The position numbers and the translations under genes were made by a program. From Pogonophryne albipinna (lineage: Eukaryota > Chordata > Actinopteri > Perciformes > Artedidraconidae), in the NCBI GenBank assembly GCA_028583405.1, contig JAPTMU010000037.1, forward strand, positions 506,501-570,500: 64,000 nucleotides of DNA, read 5' to 3'. The notes under the pieces were generated by a model, which did no database searches, had not been told where the DNA came from, and was given only the letters and a program-made list of their open reading frames with translations. Numbering within the stretch: position 1 is the stretch's first letter; every line of letters begins with the position of its first letter. Shown here in pieces: positions 25,097 through 35,722 of this stretch.

Positions 25097-25480
25097 TTAG
25101 CGGCGTGTTTCTTCTTCGCTGCTGCTGCTGCTGTCGGCTTCTGCTGCGGGCTTCTTCACTGCCTTCTTGGGCTTCTCGGCGGCCTTGAAGGAGCCGGTGG
25201 CTCCTTTTCCCTTGAGCTGCACAAGTGATCCATTCTCCAGTAACCTCTTCACGGCGCGTTTAATGTGAGCGGTGTGTTCGTAGCCACGAGCGGCCAGCGC
25301 CTTCGTCAGAGCCTGGTAAGAGATCCCTTTAGGGTCCTTGGAGGCGGTGACCGCTTTCAAGATGAGCTCAGCGGCTCCGGGACCTGTCTTCTTGGCCGGA
25401 ATGGCTGCCTTCTCCTTCGGGGACATGGCTGGGGACATGGCTGGTGCCTTGGCCGGGGCGGCCTTGCCTCTCTCAGACAT
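25097..25480 (-). CDS. Histone H1-like (copy 1), frameshifted short tail
   Basis: A 127-residue H1-like product starting MSERGKAAPAKAP. The globular winged-helix domain spans about residues 30-100 ([19 protein letters not shown], then a shortened [19 protein letters not shown], ending GKGATGSFK). H1 binds linker DNA at the nucleosome dyad. The usual Lys/Ala-rich C-terminal tail is missing: the frame ends in an acidic Glu/Ala/Asp and serine-rich run. In another frame the same DNA reads AAAAAKKKHAAKKFVNPRK and stops at 25072, so an indel near 25110-25135 probably truncated the basic tail. No stem-loop follows closely. It may be a pseudogene; the globular domain alone is intact. Confidence 0.8.
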   Translation of the reverse strand: MSERGKAAPAKAPAMSPAMSPKEKAAIPAKKTGPGAAELILKAVTASKDPKGISYQALTKALAARGYEHTAHIKRAVKRLLENGSLVQLKGKGATGSFKAAEKPKKAVKKPAAEADSSSSSEEETRR

Positions 25481-25499
25481 GTTTGTCAGAGAAACTGTG

Positions 25500-25980
25500 A
25501 ATGAATCTGCTGTGGAGATCGTTGGAATTGATGGTCCGTCTGCGGACGTGGTTGAGATCAGTTAGGCGGGAAAAAACAAGCTAACAACAGAAAACGCTTC
25601 AACGGTGATTTCACAATAAAGTTGCGCAATTGCCGATCCGGGTTATGGGTCAATCTTTGATTTCCCCCACTGTTTAATAGGCACCATATTCAGCTGTTTA
25701 TTATCGATATCATTTATTGCATTAACATTACTATATCTTACTATATAATATATAATTTAAACACCATGATGTATCCTGCAATATCATATTACATATAACT
25801 TAATGCTATACTGCTTTAATTATACTATTGTATACGATTGGTATTACTACCAATGTATTGCACCATATACTAGCCTCACTATATTATTGTTATACTTTAT
25901 TACCATATTTTAATTTTGGAATATCAAAAGACCAATAACAATCTTAACTTAAATACATACACATATTGTGTACATGGTGT
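25500..25980. other. Spacer upstream of H1-1
   Basis: H1-1 5' flank, then AT-rich DNA (tatataatatataattt). The motif shared by other H1 promoters here is not seen. Confidence 0.4.
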
Positions 25981-26009
25981 ATCTTGGCAATTTTGGCGGC
26001 TTCAGGCAT
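25981..26009 (-). pseudogene. Histone H2B N-terminal stub
   Basis: On the minus strand ATG CCT GAA GCC GCC AAA ATT GCC AAG reads MPEAAKIAK, resembling the vertebrate H2B start MPEPAKSAP, then leaves histone sequence. A good TATA and CCAAT box lie upstream. It is the only H2B trace in the window. The short match limits certainty; the promoter context raises it. Confidence 0.6.
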
Positions 26010-26063
26010 GATTTCTTTCTCTGGGTTTCCTCATAAGAATTTCGTATCAAAGCTCCGGATGTT

Positions 26064-26118
26064 CTATTTATACTTGCCTATAAAAATATCAGTGTGCTGT
26101 TGCGAGCACAGGATTGGC
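26064..26118 (-). promoter_or_regulatory. Orphan promoter of the H2B stub
   Basis: Minus strand: TATAAATAG at 26064-26072, 55 nt before the ATG, and CCAAT (agccaatcc) at about 26112-26118. The spacing matches the other histone promoters here. Confidence 0.55.
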
Positions 26119-26267
26119 TGAGCGTTGTGGTCGCTACTGAGCATGCGCAGGGACTGCCATTTCGAAATATTACACAACTCCTGTCTCTCAAGATGACTCA
26201 GCAGGTTCATATTATTTATTACTATGAGTGAGCTGTAAATCCACAACCTTCATTACACTTGCTCTAA

Positions 26268-26440
26268 GTGACTTCTACTTTCAACTGACTTCAGTTATTG
26301 TCAATTAAAAGTCGATTCCATTTTAATATATATCATACTTTTATTGTATTCCAGAGAAAAATTATTGCACTCTTTGCTTTTATGAAAAATATATTGTACA
26401 ATATAATTTCTGAATTATACATCTTCAAATGTTAACATTT
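26268..26440. repeat. Segment duplicated at 54155-54325
   Basis: Direct-orientation homology: ttcaactgac, gtattcc.gagaaaaa and gtacaatataatttctga recur at 54170-54300. The copy at 53580-54151 carries a transposon between the same flanks (cattacactt on one side, taagtgac on the other). Confidence 0.7.
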
Positions 26441-26639
26441 CTCTTCGTGTTTTTCAGATATACTTACAGCACCATGACAATTTCTTTCCATAACATAAAT
26501 ATATGTAAAATGATGCCATTGTAAGGGCCTATAAGATGCTCATTAACATTACCATATGAAATAAATAATATAAGTGTATTTAACAGTATCAGAAACATTT
26601 ATTAAAGTAATAATAATTATATCTTGTTATTGTTCATTT

Positions 26640-26760
26640 GTAAATTCAACATGTATTCTACTTTCGTGTTTATTTCTTGTTTTTGTACAATACCATGTCT
26701 TGCAACGCAAACATTTCCCAAATTGGGATCAATAAAGTGCTTCTTATCAAATCTAACTGA
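26640..26760 (+). mobile_element. LINE-type 3' tail
   Basis: The sequence tttcccaaattgggatcaat followed by aaagtgcttcttatc is a typical fish LINE 3' end. A close copy is at 47130-47250. Only the tail is present. Confidence 0.55.
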
Positions 26761-26818
26761 CTGTTCATCACATGTCACTTGTTAGACTCACACACTCAAC
26801 ACTGCGGACAATCCCCAC

Positions 26819-26982
26819 AGGAGCACGTTGCGTCTCAGGAGCACGTTGCGTCTCAGGAGCACGTTGCGTCTCAGGAGCACACGTTGCTTCGTCTCAGGGA
26901 CACGTTGCGTCTCAGGAGCACGTTGCGTCTCAGGAGCACACGTTGCTTCGTCTCAGGGACACGTTGCGTCTCAGGGACACCA
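26819..26982. repeat. 18-bp minisatellite
   Basis: The unit gagcacgttgcgtctcag is repeated with variants gagcacacgttgcttcgtct and ggacacgttgcgtctcag. The compound unit with both variants occurs twice, suggesting two-step expansion. The overlapping frames are artefacts. Confidence 0.9.
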
Positions 26983-26999
26983 CGACATGCTGACTGCAG

Positions 27000-27420
27000 A
27001 GGGGTTTGGGTTGGCAGAAATACAAATTGAAATATAATAGAACATTCAAATACATGTTTCATTTATTTGTGCGTGATAAAGTATCGAGTTAAAAAAGCAA
27101 TATTTGACTAACAGTGTGATCCAAGACATTTGTTAAACGTGCTAAATATGTCTGTTAAGAGCAGGTCGAGCATACTAATGATCATCTTTATACGTATAGA
27201 TATTCATGTTATCAGGATATTGTAGTCCAAATTAACATCACTGTTTCGGAGTGTCTATTGTGGTTGATACCGTATATTGAAATGTGTCTTGATTTTGTTG
27301 GATCATTGTTGTTTTTTTATTAGTTAGCATGTTTTGACATCACAGAATTGGTTGAGCAGTTGTGAGTTAATATATTTCTGATACAAAGTTAAAAAAAACA
27401 CAGAATAATCTCTTTTAGTT
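27000..27420. other. Spacer before H2A-2
   Basis: AT-rich, no recognised feature. Confidence 0.4.
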
Positions 27421-27430
27421 GGAAGTGGGT

Positions 27431-27446
27431 GGCTCTTAAAAGAGCC
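27431..27446 (-). promoter_or_regulatory. Histone 3' stem-loop of H2A-2
   Basis: GGCTCTTTTAAGAGCC on the minus strand, 33 nt after the stop codon, with the same flanks as H2A-1 and H2A-3. Confidence 0.97.
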
Positions 27447-27479
27447 TTTGGGGTGTTGGTAGAAGCGGGTTCAGGGTGC

Positions 27480-27875
<396 letters not shown>

Positions 27876-27911
27876 TTAGCAGAAAACAATATCTCCTAGC
27901 TACAAGAGGTG

Positions 27912-27976
27912 GTTTATATAGCAACGGTCTGGCCGCTGATTGGTCATGTATAGCGGTACGATCATCGACCAATCAG
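27912..27976 (-). promoter_or_regulatory. H2A-2 promoter
   Basis: Minus strand: TATATAAACC at 27911-27920 and CCAAT elements at 27939-27945 and 27967-27976. It is closely similar to 52338-52396, upstream of the H2A stub. Confidence 0.85.
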
Positions 27977-27979
27977 AGA

Positions 27980-28276
27980 AGCGTTAGTCACTTCACTGAA
28001 ATAGATCTATTAACATATACTAAAACAATTTAGAGTGTATTATTAGAGAAACATTATAAAACAAAGTATACTTTAAAGGATACAAGTGATGCACACTAGT
28101 AGATAATTTGGCATGCTTTTGTATAACAAATAAACAAACAATTTGGGATCATTATATAGGCTTAAGTACATAAGTATATCCAATCTAATTTAATTATCAT
28201 CACATAGAAATTAAAGCTAATGTTTTTGGAACATATATATATATATATAGAAATTGTTATTAATTGGGATAAACCC

Positions 28277-28308
<32 letters not shown>

Positions 28309-29005
28309 CACAATCAAAACCAGAAGCTAATCTGAACTCGGAAATGCAATCACAATTATATGAAGAATTGAATGAATTTCGATCCAGAGCACCACATGTA
28401 TTATAATAAAATGGTATTATACTTTAATTATAAAAAGTACACAAAAGTAACGTGCTATATTATAATATGATTCTTATTCAACAAAGTACATTTGTTTATT
28501 TTACTCTCTATACTTGTGGGTTTTATATGATATTGTTTCAGTAACCTTATCATTTTCTTTGAGATGGATTGAATTTGAAATGTGAAAACATGAAATCATG
28601 GCAATAAGGTTTGGACTTATTGTGTTACAGCAGCGTCAGTTGGAATAAAGTGTAGAAATAATGAAGCAAATAAAAATATCTACAGTAGAAAATACATAAT
28701 GTGAATGTAGTGGATGGATTAAAATGTTTACATATAGTTGACATATATGCATGGGATAGTTTATAAAGTACAGATAGGCGAGTTAGCTGAGGGGTTACTG
28801 CTGTTCTCATGTCCTTGTGAGGAGAGCTGGAGCAGTCTGTCGGAGAAGGAGCCCCGTAAGTCAATAAGTAGTAGACACAATATAATACAATATATTATTA
28901 TGTACTTTTAAACAATGCATGTATGTAAGGGATATTATTTTAGAATCTTGAGTTGCATTCGTACACTATTAAGTATATGGGGAAAGTTGTCTTGGTATGT
29001 TTAGG
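27980..29005. other. Spacer between H2A-2 and H1-2, with (TA)n tracts
   Basis: AT-rich. (TA)n tracts at 28232-28250 and 28276-28302. Part (28005-28125) is homologous in reverse to 52130-52260, within the inverted duplication. No gene recognised. Confidence 0.5.
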
Positions 29006-29040
29006 TGGTTTTTAAAAGGAGCCTTTTGTAGGGGAAGTAG
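29004..29040 (-). pseudogene. Degenerate histone stem-loop relic
   Basis: Plus-strand ggtggtttttaaaaggagcc followed by ttttgtaggggaagtagaag aligns with the H1-2 3' end, ggtggctcttaaaagagcc followed by ttttggagatgaagtagagg, 256 bp away. The hairpin pairing is lost. It is probably the remains of another H1 3' end. Confidence 0.55.
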
Positions 29041-29262
29041 AAGCTAATATAGCAACCTGATAACAGGTATAGTAAAAGGAAAGAGTACGATCTGAATGAT
29101 GTAGCATACCAGCTAACAAGTCATATTTATAGTACTTAATTCAGTTATAATAAAATAGATATAAACACAATGTGCTCTAGTGTTACATATGTAGTATGTA
29201 AATGTATATTAGTGTAAAATTATAATATTATAAAGGAGAGTGCTCTTTTGGTGTATGTGGGT

Positions 29263-29278
29263 GGCTCTTAAAAGAGCC
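29263..29278 (-). promoter_or_regulatory. Histone 3' stem-loop of H1-2
   Basis: GGCTCTTTTAAGAGCC on the minus strand, 26 nt after the H1-2 stop. Confidence 0.96.
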
Positions 29279-29304
29279 TTTTGGAGATGAAGTAGAGGAT
29301 CTGT

Positions 29305-29970
29305 TTACTTCCTCGATGATTTCCTGGCTGGTGCCTTCTTCGCTGCTGTGGCAGCTGGTTTAACCACCTTCTTCACAGCTTTCTTGGGGCTTACTGTCTT
29401 CTTGGGGGTCGCTGCCTTCTTGGGTGCTGCCTTCTTGGCCGCCACCTTCTTCTTCGGGCTCTTAGTGATCTTCTTCACGGGGGGTTTCTTGGCAGCAGTA
29501 GCAGGCTTCTTCGCTACCTTCTTGGGAGTTACTGCCTTCTTAGCGGCGGGTTTCTTCGCTGCTGCTGCTGCCGGCTTCTTGGCTTTGGCTGCGGGCTTCT
29601 TCGCTGCCTTCTTTGGCTTCTCGGCGGCCTTAGCTGCCTTGAAGGAGCCGCTGGCTCCGGTTCCCTTGACCTGCACCAGGGCTCCATTCTCGAGTAACCT
29701 CTTCACGGCGCGTTTAATGTGAGCGGTGTGTTCGTAGCCCTGAGAGGCCAGCGCCTTCTTCACCGCGATGAAAGAGATCCCTTTACGGTCCTTGGACGCG
29801 GTGACCGCCTTCAAGATGAGCTCAGCGGCTCCGGGACCAACCTTCTTGGCCGGCCTGGCTGCCTTCTTCTTCGGGGACTTGGCTGGTGCCTTGGCCGGTG
29901 CCTTTGTCGATGCCTTTGCCGGGGCGGCGGCGACGACGACGACTTCAGTGGGAACTTCTTCTGTTGCCAT
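29305..29970 (-). CDS. Histone H1-like (copy 2)
   Basis: A 221-residue linker histone. The start chosen is the Met of MATEEVPTE at 29970; the frame is open further upstream but that part is 5' UTR conserved in other copies. An Ala/Lys/Pro N-tail precedes the winged-helix domain, [19 protein letters not shown] to GTGASGSFK (about residues 40-110). The C-tail of about 110 residues is rich in Lys, Ala and Pro with repeated PKKA and TPKK motifs, the latter like CDK sites. The domain is divergent from the usual teleost H1: [19 protein letters not shown] stands where GYDVEKNNSRIKLALKSLV is expected, about three residues shorter. It binds linker DNA. H1-4 is its inverted near-copy. Confidence 0.93.
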   Translation of the reverse strand: MATEEVPTEVVVVAAAPAKASTKAPAKAPAKSPKKKAARPAKKVGPGAAELILKAVTASKDRKGISFIAVKKALASQGYEHTAHIKRAVKRLLENGALVQVKGTGASGSFKAAKAAEKPKKAAKKPAAKAKKPAAAAAKKPAAKKAVTPKKVAKKPATAAKKPPVKKITKSPKKKVAAKKAAPKKAATPKKTVSPKKAVKKVVKPAATAAKKAPARKSSRK

Positions 29971-30033
29971 GATGCTGTCAGGAGGATTCTCGGTCTGATG
30001 AGACGGAGAGAGAAATCCCAGCGAAGAGAGGAA

Positions 30034-30043
30034 CTTAAACACA
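30034..30043 (-). promoter_or_regulatory. Conserved H1 upstream motif (TGTGTTTAAG), H1-2
   Basis: Minus-strand TGTGTTTAAG in tacggttctcatggtgtgtt-type context, 64 nt before the ATG. It is identical at H1-3 and H1-4. It contains the complement of the H1-promoter box AAACACA and a TTTAAG that could act as a weak TATA. Confidence 0.6.
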
Positions 30044-31530
30044 CCATGAGAACCGTAGAGACTCAACTCAGTGGCTCACACAGGAGCTGCAGAAAAACTG
30101 TGCCACTTTGTGCTTTCTCTTCAGCTGAAACTGTAAAAAATACACATTTAGAGAACGAGTTGAATTTCAAAGGTTAATCGAATTGATAGCGAATGACTTT
30201 ATCTTCATATAGAAGCGAAATAAAGCTTTAAATATTGTTGTGTTTTCATTGGGAAGGCTTTAAACCTCCTAAAACTGCTGCCGTGAGTGGTACAGATCTG
30301 CGACTTTTCTCTGTAATCTCTCTCTTAAAGGATTTAAAATACATTATAATCACACTAAAAATAGTAACATGGTGAAATTACATGTTGGATTAAAGACTCA
30401 ATGTATACAAAGTCCAAATTTGTCAACACCTTTTTGTTAAACAGAGGTAATTCTGCTGTCTGCAAACACACTCCCATCAGGACAGGCCCTGGCTGTGTTT
30501 TAAATACAGTCTTTGTTACCCAACAGTGAGAGGCCTTCATTTAGCACAGCTTTTCTCATGTACATCACAATACAACTATATTTATATAGTATGAGTATTA
30601 TCACATTCTTAAACGTGTTGGAGAGATGAAGGACACAAAGGCACGAACTCCCTCTGGTTGCATCAGAAAAGTAATGTGGTGACACGGGAGCAGATATAAG
30701 ATGGAAGTTTCCCTAACATGGCTTTGTATATAAAAATGTACCAGTGACTGAGCCTCCGTACAGTTAGTGAAGGCAAACCAGCCCTCGCATACAGGGTACA
30801 GTGATGGGTTAGTGCTTTACATAATTCACCTTAAAGTTAACAGATATTGTTCTAAACTGTATTAAAGTAAACATGTATTAATTTAATCTGTATTGAAGTG
30901 AACATGTATTATTTGGGACTGTTTTAAAGTAATCCTATATATATAACCTTCTCACTTACACTCACTGACCCAGATAACAGCACACACACTTATTCTTTTC
31001 AAGGTTCTTTCTGGGGCCAATATATCTGTGTACAATGTTTGATTGTCTGGGAAAGAATAGTTTGTGTGAAATATTCCTTGGGAAAGTAAAGGAGTGAATT
31101 CAGGTGCAAGATAAAGATTGACTCTGTCCTTGTTTACTTCCGAAGCTCTCACGCTCTGTTCAGAAGTAAAATACTTTTTTCCAGAACTCTGATTCGCTGT
31201 ATTGGGCCCGACCCGAAGTGAATCCAACCAGTAAGAACACCTAGGGGAGTGAGCAACCAACACAACTCCTCCCCACGGACTCTCTGATTCGCTTAGGAGT
31301 GAAATTGACCAATTAGAGATTTGGGGGGGGCAGAGAAACCAACACAACTCTGCCCCCAAATATGTCTATGTATACTGATGTTTATTCATGCAAAATGCCC
31401 CCTGTTTCTGACTGGCTGCTCCCGATATCTGTATCGCACGGCAGTAGAACTGGGAGTCCAGAGTGCTCTGTAACTTGTATTGGTGTTTTTTACCATTAAA
31501 ATCAGATTATTGTTATAACTTTTATTCCGG
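30044..31530. other. H1-2 upstream region and spacer
   Basis: Up to about 30600 this is the reverse complement of 50270-50880, the flank of H1-4. From 31180 to 31380 it is CCAAT- and GC-containing with aaccaacacaactc repeated twice, which looks promoter-like, but no gene follows. Confidence 0.4.
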
Positions 31531-31539
31531 TGTTTTGAA

Positions 31540-32297
31540 CTCCTTCTTTTATTAATCTGACCAGGCTCATCTAACGGACGGCGCGGAGCGGAGGTGGGCT
31601 TTAAGCCACCACCACTGTGTTTGCTCCTACAACCTTCAGGCTTGTGTTGCAACACGGATCCGTTACCCCCAGTTTCCACCGGGTCCGCTGCGCCGCGGTT
31701 TTGGTCTGACCTCCTCTAGCGCCATAACCCACCGGACGCGTCCCAGAAGCGTTTCAGAAGCGTAGCGTCGTGCGTGCAGGCTCGCAGTTTTGTTATTGAT
31801 TCGGGCATCCTGGACATTTGAACTGTGATGGGATTTGTTTTCTCTCACCAGTGAAGGTAAATGTTGATTTTAAAGATGAGATTTGTTTGTTTGTGCAATG
31901 CCGAGATCTCATGACCATTATTCTATTATGTATTTGTTCTCTAGTCGAATCTCAGGTTTAACATTAATTATAACGGAGCTATAACGGTCTGTCTGCATTG
32001 ACAAGATGTGCTATTCACGCGGCACACCTGATGGCGGGTGTTATAAAAGATATTCCATAATCGTTTTTTTTCATATTTTTTATGTATTTTTCATTGTTTG
32101 TTCTTTACTAAAAGGTCCAAGAAGTCCCACAATTTAATTTAATATTCATTTGACATGTTAACTATATCGTAAAGCGCTTCATGGGAGTAATTGTGGGATG
32201 ATATATTTTCAAAGTATCACGATATGTATCGGTTGAGTATCGGTATCGTTCAGTGGTATCTGTATCGTAAAAAAGTCAACGATATGCATCCCTAGGG
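31540..32297. mobile_element. DNA-transposon fragments
   Basis: The GC-rich 31560-31830 segment and the 32190-32297 segment (cgatatgtatcggttgagta to cgatatgcatcccta) resemble non-autonomous transposon ends; the last looks like a TIR complementary to TAGGGATGCATATCG. Boundaries are approximate. The gypsy fragment begins immediately after. Confidence 0.35.
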
Positions 32298-34115
32298 GAG
32301 CCTGTTTCTGTGTGACACGGGCGCTCAACGTAGCGTAGTTCCCGCGTCGAGTGAAGACGTCACCCGGGGTGGGCACGAACCGCGATTGACAACGGCTAAC
32401 GGCGGTCCCATTCGCACGTACGGCGTGAGGCCTATGTGTTTGTGCATCGGAGGACAGCGTTTCAGCTGGGATTTTGTGACAGCGGACATTTCTTTTCCCC
32501 TCCTCGGAGCGGATTTTTTGTGCGCTCATGGACTCTTAGTGGACGTTAAGAATAGGCGTTTGGTTGATGCCTTGACGTTTTCTTCCCTCATGTGCACATT
32601 TGGCAGCGCAGCGTACGACGGGCTGTCGGGCTTGCTGTCGGGGGCAGACACGTTTCTCAGACTGTTGGCCGAGTTTCCAGACCTGTCGCTGCCCACCTTC
32701 TCTGCGCTTACCACTAAGCATGGCGTGGAGCACCACGTCACTACCGAGGGGCCTACTGTCTACGCCAGGGCCCGGCGGTTGAACCCTTCTAAGCTGGCTG
32801 TAGCGAGGGCGGAGTTCGCAACCATGGAGCGCCTGGGCATTGTCCGCCGCTCCGACAGTCCTTGGGCTTCCCCCCTGCACGTCGTCCCCAAACCGAACGG
32901 CGGGTTCCGCCCGTGCGGGGATTACCGCCGACTCCACGACGCCACTACGCCTGACCGCTATCCGGTGCCGCACATTCAGGACTTTTCAGGCGCATCTGGC
33001 CGGTACGGGGGTGTTTTCCAAGGTGGACCTGGTGCGTGGATACCACCAGGTGCCCATGCACCCCCTGGACATTCCCAAGACGGCAGTGATAACACCTTTT
33101 GGACCTTTTGAGTTCCTGCGGATGCCTTTTGGGCTCAAGAATGCCGCTCAGACGTTCCAGCGCCTGATGGATTCGGTGCTGCGGGACCTGCCGTTTGTGT
33201 TTGTCTACCTCGACGACATACTCGTCGCCAGCGCTTCAGTGCAGGAGCACCTGTCCCACCTCCGAGCCCTTTTCACACGGCTCAACGAACACGGAGTAAT
33301 CATCAATCCTGCAAAGTGCCAGTTCGGGATGTCTGACATTGATTTCCTGGGACACCGCGTCACCAAGGGCGGTGCGACACCTCTGCCAGCGAAGGTAGAG
33401 GCTGTTGCGGCTTTTCCTCGCACGCTCACAGCCCGGTCGCTCCGTGAGTTTCTGGGGATGGTGACCTTCTACCACCGTTTCATCGCCCGGGCCGCACACA
33501 TCATGCGGCCGCTGTATGAAGCGTTGGAAGGCAAGACCCCCGTCCAGGCGATCGACTGGACAGCAGAGGCGGACGGCGCTTTTGCTGAGGTCAAGACCGC
33601 GTTCGCTCAGGCGGCTTTGCTGGCACACCCCTCATCTACGGCTCCCATCTCCATCACCACGGACGCGTCGGACTACGCGGTCGGCGCAGTGCACGAGCAG
33701 TGGTTGGAGGGCGCTTGGCAGCCGCTCGCCTTTTTCAGCCACCAGCTGACGCCCAGAGAACGCAGGTACAGCGCCTTTGACCGAGAGCTCCTTGGACTTT
33801 ATTTGGCCTGTGCGGCACTTCCGTTTCATGCTGGAAGGCCGTGAATTTACGGCGTTTGTCAACCACAAGCCGCTCACCTTCGCCATGTCAAAAGTGGCTG
33901 AGCCTTGGTCGGCACGTCAGCAGCGGCAGCTGTCCTACATATCAGAGTTCACTACGGACATTAAGCATGTGGCTGGCAAGTCGAATCTGGTTGCTGATTG
34001 CCTCTCCAGAGTCGTCATCGGTGCCGTCCAGTTGGGCCTGGACTATACTCGCATGGCGGCGGACCAGGTCACAGACCCCGGCGTCCAGGTTCTGAAGGCG
34101 GAGGGCGTGGGGCTG
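32298..34115 (+). pseudogene. Ty3/gypsy retrotransposon pol fragment (PR-RT-RNase H)
   Basis: The protein order is protease, reverse transcriptase, RNase H. The protease has [14 protein letters not shown] near 32301 and LLGADFL near 32500. RT blocks include [35 protein letters not shown] and the catalytic YLDD in VYLDDILVAS at about 33204-33233. RNase H begins with ITTDASDYAVGAV near 33655 and includes FAFFSH- and RRYSAFDRELL-like segments. The frame shifts near 32985-33000 and near 33810, so no single product is possible. Gag, integrase and LTRs are absent. The GC-rich third positions contrast with the AT-rich surroundings. It is a dead fragment of a transposon that copies itself through RNA. 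Confidence 0.93.
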
Positions 34116-34116
34116 C

Positions 34117-34375
34117 GCTTGGATCCAAAAGAACATAGTAAGAGTCCAGAGAGTGTATTGTCTGTCAGACTCGGTATGTTCCATGGTAGAGTCTGTGACT
34201 TGTCAAGGCTTTTTCTTCTCCTTAGCTTGGTTTGGATGTGTTTTATTATGGTACGACTGTTAATTATTGTTTGGTTTATTACCATGGTGCATCTGGTCTT
34301 CCAGATCTGCATACATGTGATGCAGATGACACACTTTTTTTTATGTCCATATTTCCCTTGAATATACAATACATA
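34117..34375 (-). mobile_element. Retroposon-like repeat (relative of 12130-12350)
   Basis: The reverse complement matches 12146-12340: the ttcaagg.aaa.atgga.gta, catcacctgtatg-like and aaaca.atcc.aacca.gct blocks. It abuts the gypsy fragment. Function unknown. Confidence 0.45.
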
Positions 34376-34399
34376 ATTGATCTGTAGTTAATATTGAAA

Positions 34400-35640
34400 T
34401 CTAGACCGAGAACTGGAAGGACCGACGAGACCTCCTGCGCTCTGTAGCATCGATGAGGAGGTGCTGCATGGTCTCATCCTCCTCACAGTTAATCATAGGG
34501 AATTTTTTTGTTTTCACGTAACAGCTCCAATACCTCATTCACACCAAGGGTGTTTCAGGGCCGGTTCGGAGCTGGAGCTTGAAATGCACCGGGATTTCCT
34601 GTTCACACCGCAGCGGAGCAGCCTCTTAGCTCCGGAATCCGGTTCGTTTCAAGCTACAAAAAATTGTCCGGCTGGAGCAAAAGCACCGCATATTTCACGC
34701 TTACGTCGAGGCAGGGGCAGGGGCTGGATCAACTCCTGAACAACAACAAAAAGCCGGCGTTTTATCCAGCTTGTACACAACGATGGAGAAACTTAACAAG
34801 CAGCAGTGGTCCACTGAAGAGACCAGCTACCTACTGGGAATCTGGTCTTCCGAAGAGGTACAGAGGAAGCTGGAGCACAATCGGCCATTGTTGTTGTTGT
34901 CGGTGAGAGCTGTGAGGGGTTTCCGCGCTTTGGCTTTATGAAGCAGGCACGCAAATGGTTACGTCATGACGCAAACGATGACGCAGCACCAGATGGACTC
35001 TGGGCGGTGTGAAAAGAGCTGGAGCTAAACCGAAGAACCGGTTCTGAACCTGAAAAGCTCTAGCACGGAGCTTGAACCGGAGTTGCGTTGGTGTTCTGAA
35101 CCTGAAAAGCTCTAGCACGGAGCTTGAACCGGAGTTGCGTTGGTGTGAATGAGGTACTAGAGACCATAGCTCTGACTGCCGGTCTGTAAACTGAGATGAG
35201 CCTCATCACATCGCTCAGATTGACTGCTGACTTTACATTTTTAACACTTCGGTACAGTCATTAAATGACAGGTCTTTATATATGTAATATATCCACAATA
35301 TTTAAAATAATTTTATTTGGAAGTCCATTCCAGTCTATTTATAAAAGCTATTGTTTTTTGTATCTTCAGATTTAGCGTGGTTAATAAATGTGTATCTTTT
35401 AAACGCTGCGTGTTAAGCTTCCAGAAGCTTCTGGAAGGTCCCCAGAGGATAGAGATGATTTAACTATAAGATGATCAGAGTAGTTATTGAAGACCGTAGA
35501 ATAATGACTTATTGAGAAGTGATGAGAAACATACATTCTGTCAATACGTGTTTTACATTTTGAGTCATATTCCGTGAACCCCGTCCCAAAAGGATTCACT
35601 GATCTACAGATATCAATTAGTTTTCTCAGTTATCATTGAG
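34400..35640 (-). pseudogene. Tx1-like LINE fragments split by a MITE
   Basis: The minus strand at 34430-34515 and 35153-35230 is homologous to the LINE C-terminal region at 53155-53300, including the cysteine/histidine cluster coding for ETMQHLL-type sequence. At 35399-35640 it matches the endonuclease fragment at 11250-11400 (NPFGTGFT, RIDRMYVSHH). The order is not that of an intact element, so it is rearranged or composite. Stops abound. Confidence 0.6.
34516..35153. mobile_element. MITE with SANT-like exon relic, inserted in LINE
   Basis: The ends are perfect 17-bp inverted repeats: TACCTCATTCACACCAA at the left, its complement at the right. On the plus strand near 34783-34860 a relic reads MEKLNKQQWSTEETSYLLG, then IWSSEEVQRKLE, a Myb/SANT-like start found in PIF/Harbinger accessory proteins. 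The right end holds a direct duplication of about 54 bp (35042-35095 and 35096-35149). The uninterrupted LINE site is at about 53205-53220. Confidence 0.6.
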
Positions 35641-35722
35641 TTATTGAGAAGTGATGGTACTTCCATTAAATGATAGGTCTATGTAATATAGCTACCATAT
35701 TTAAAATCCTTAATTATTTTCA

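Noticed and set aside
29971..30066. N-terminally extended H1-2 (and the same for H1-3)
   Set aside because: The extension is conserved between copies as DNA of the 5' UTR, but the reading frame is not part of known H1 and the proper Met lies downstream.
31180..31380. Orphan histone promoter
   Set aside because: CCAAT-like and repeated aaccaacacaact motifs are present, but there is no TATA at the right place and no histone start follows on either strand.
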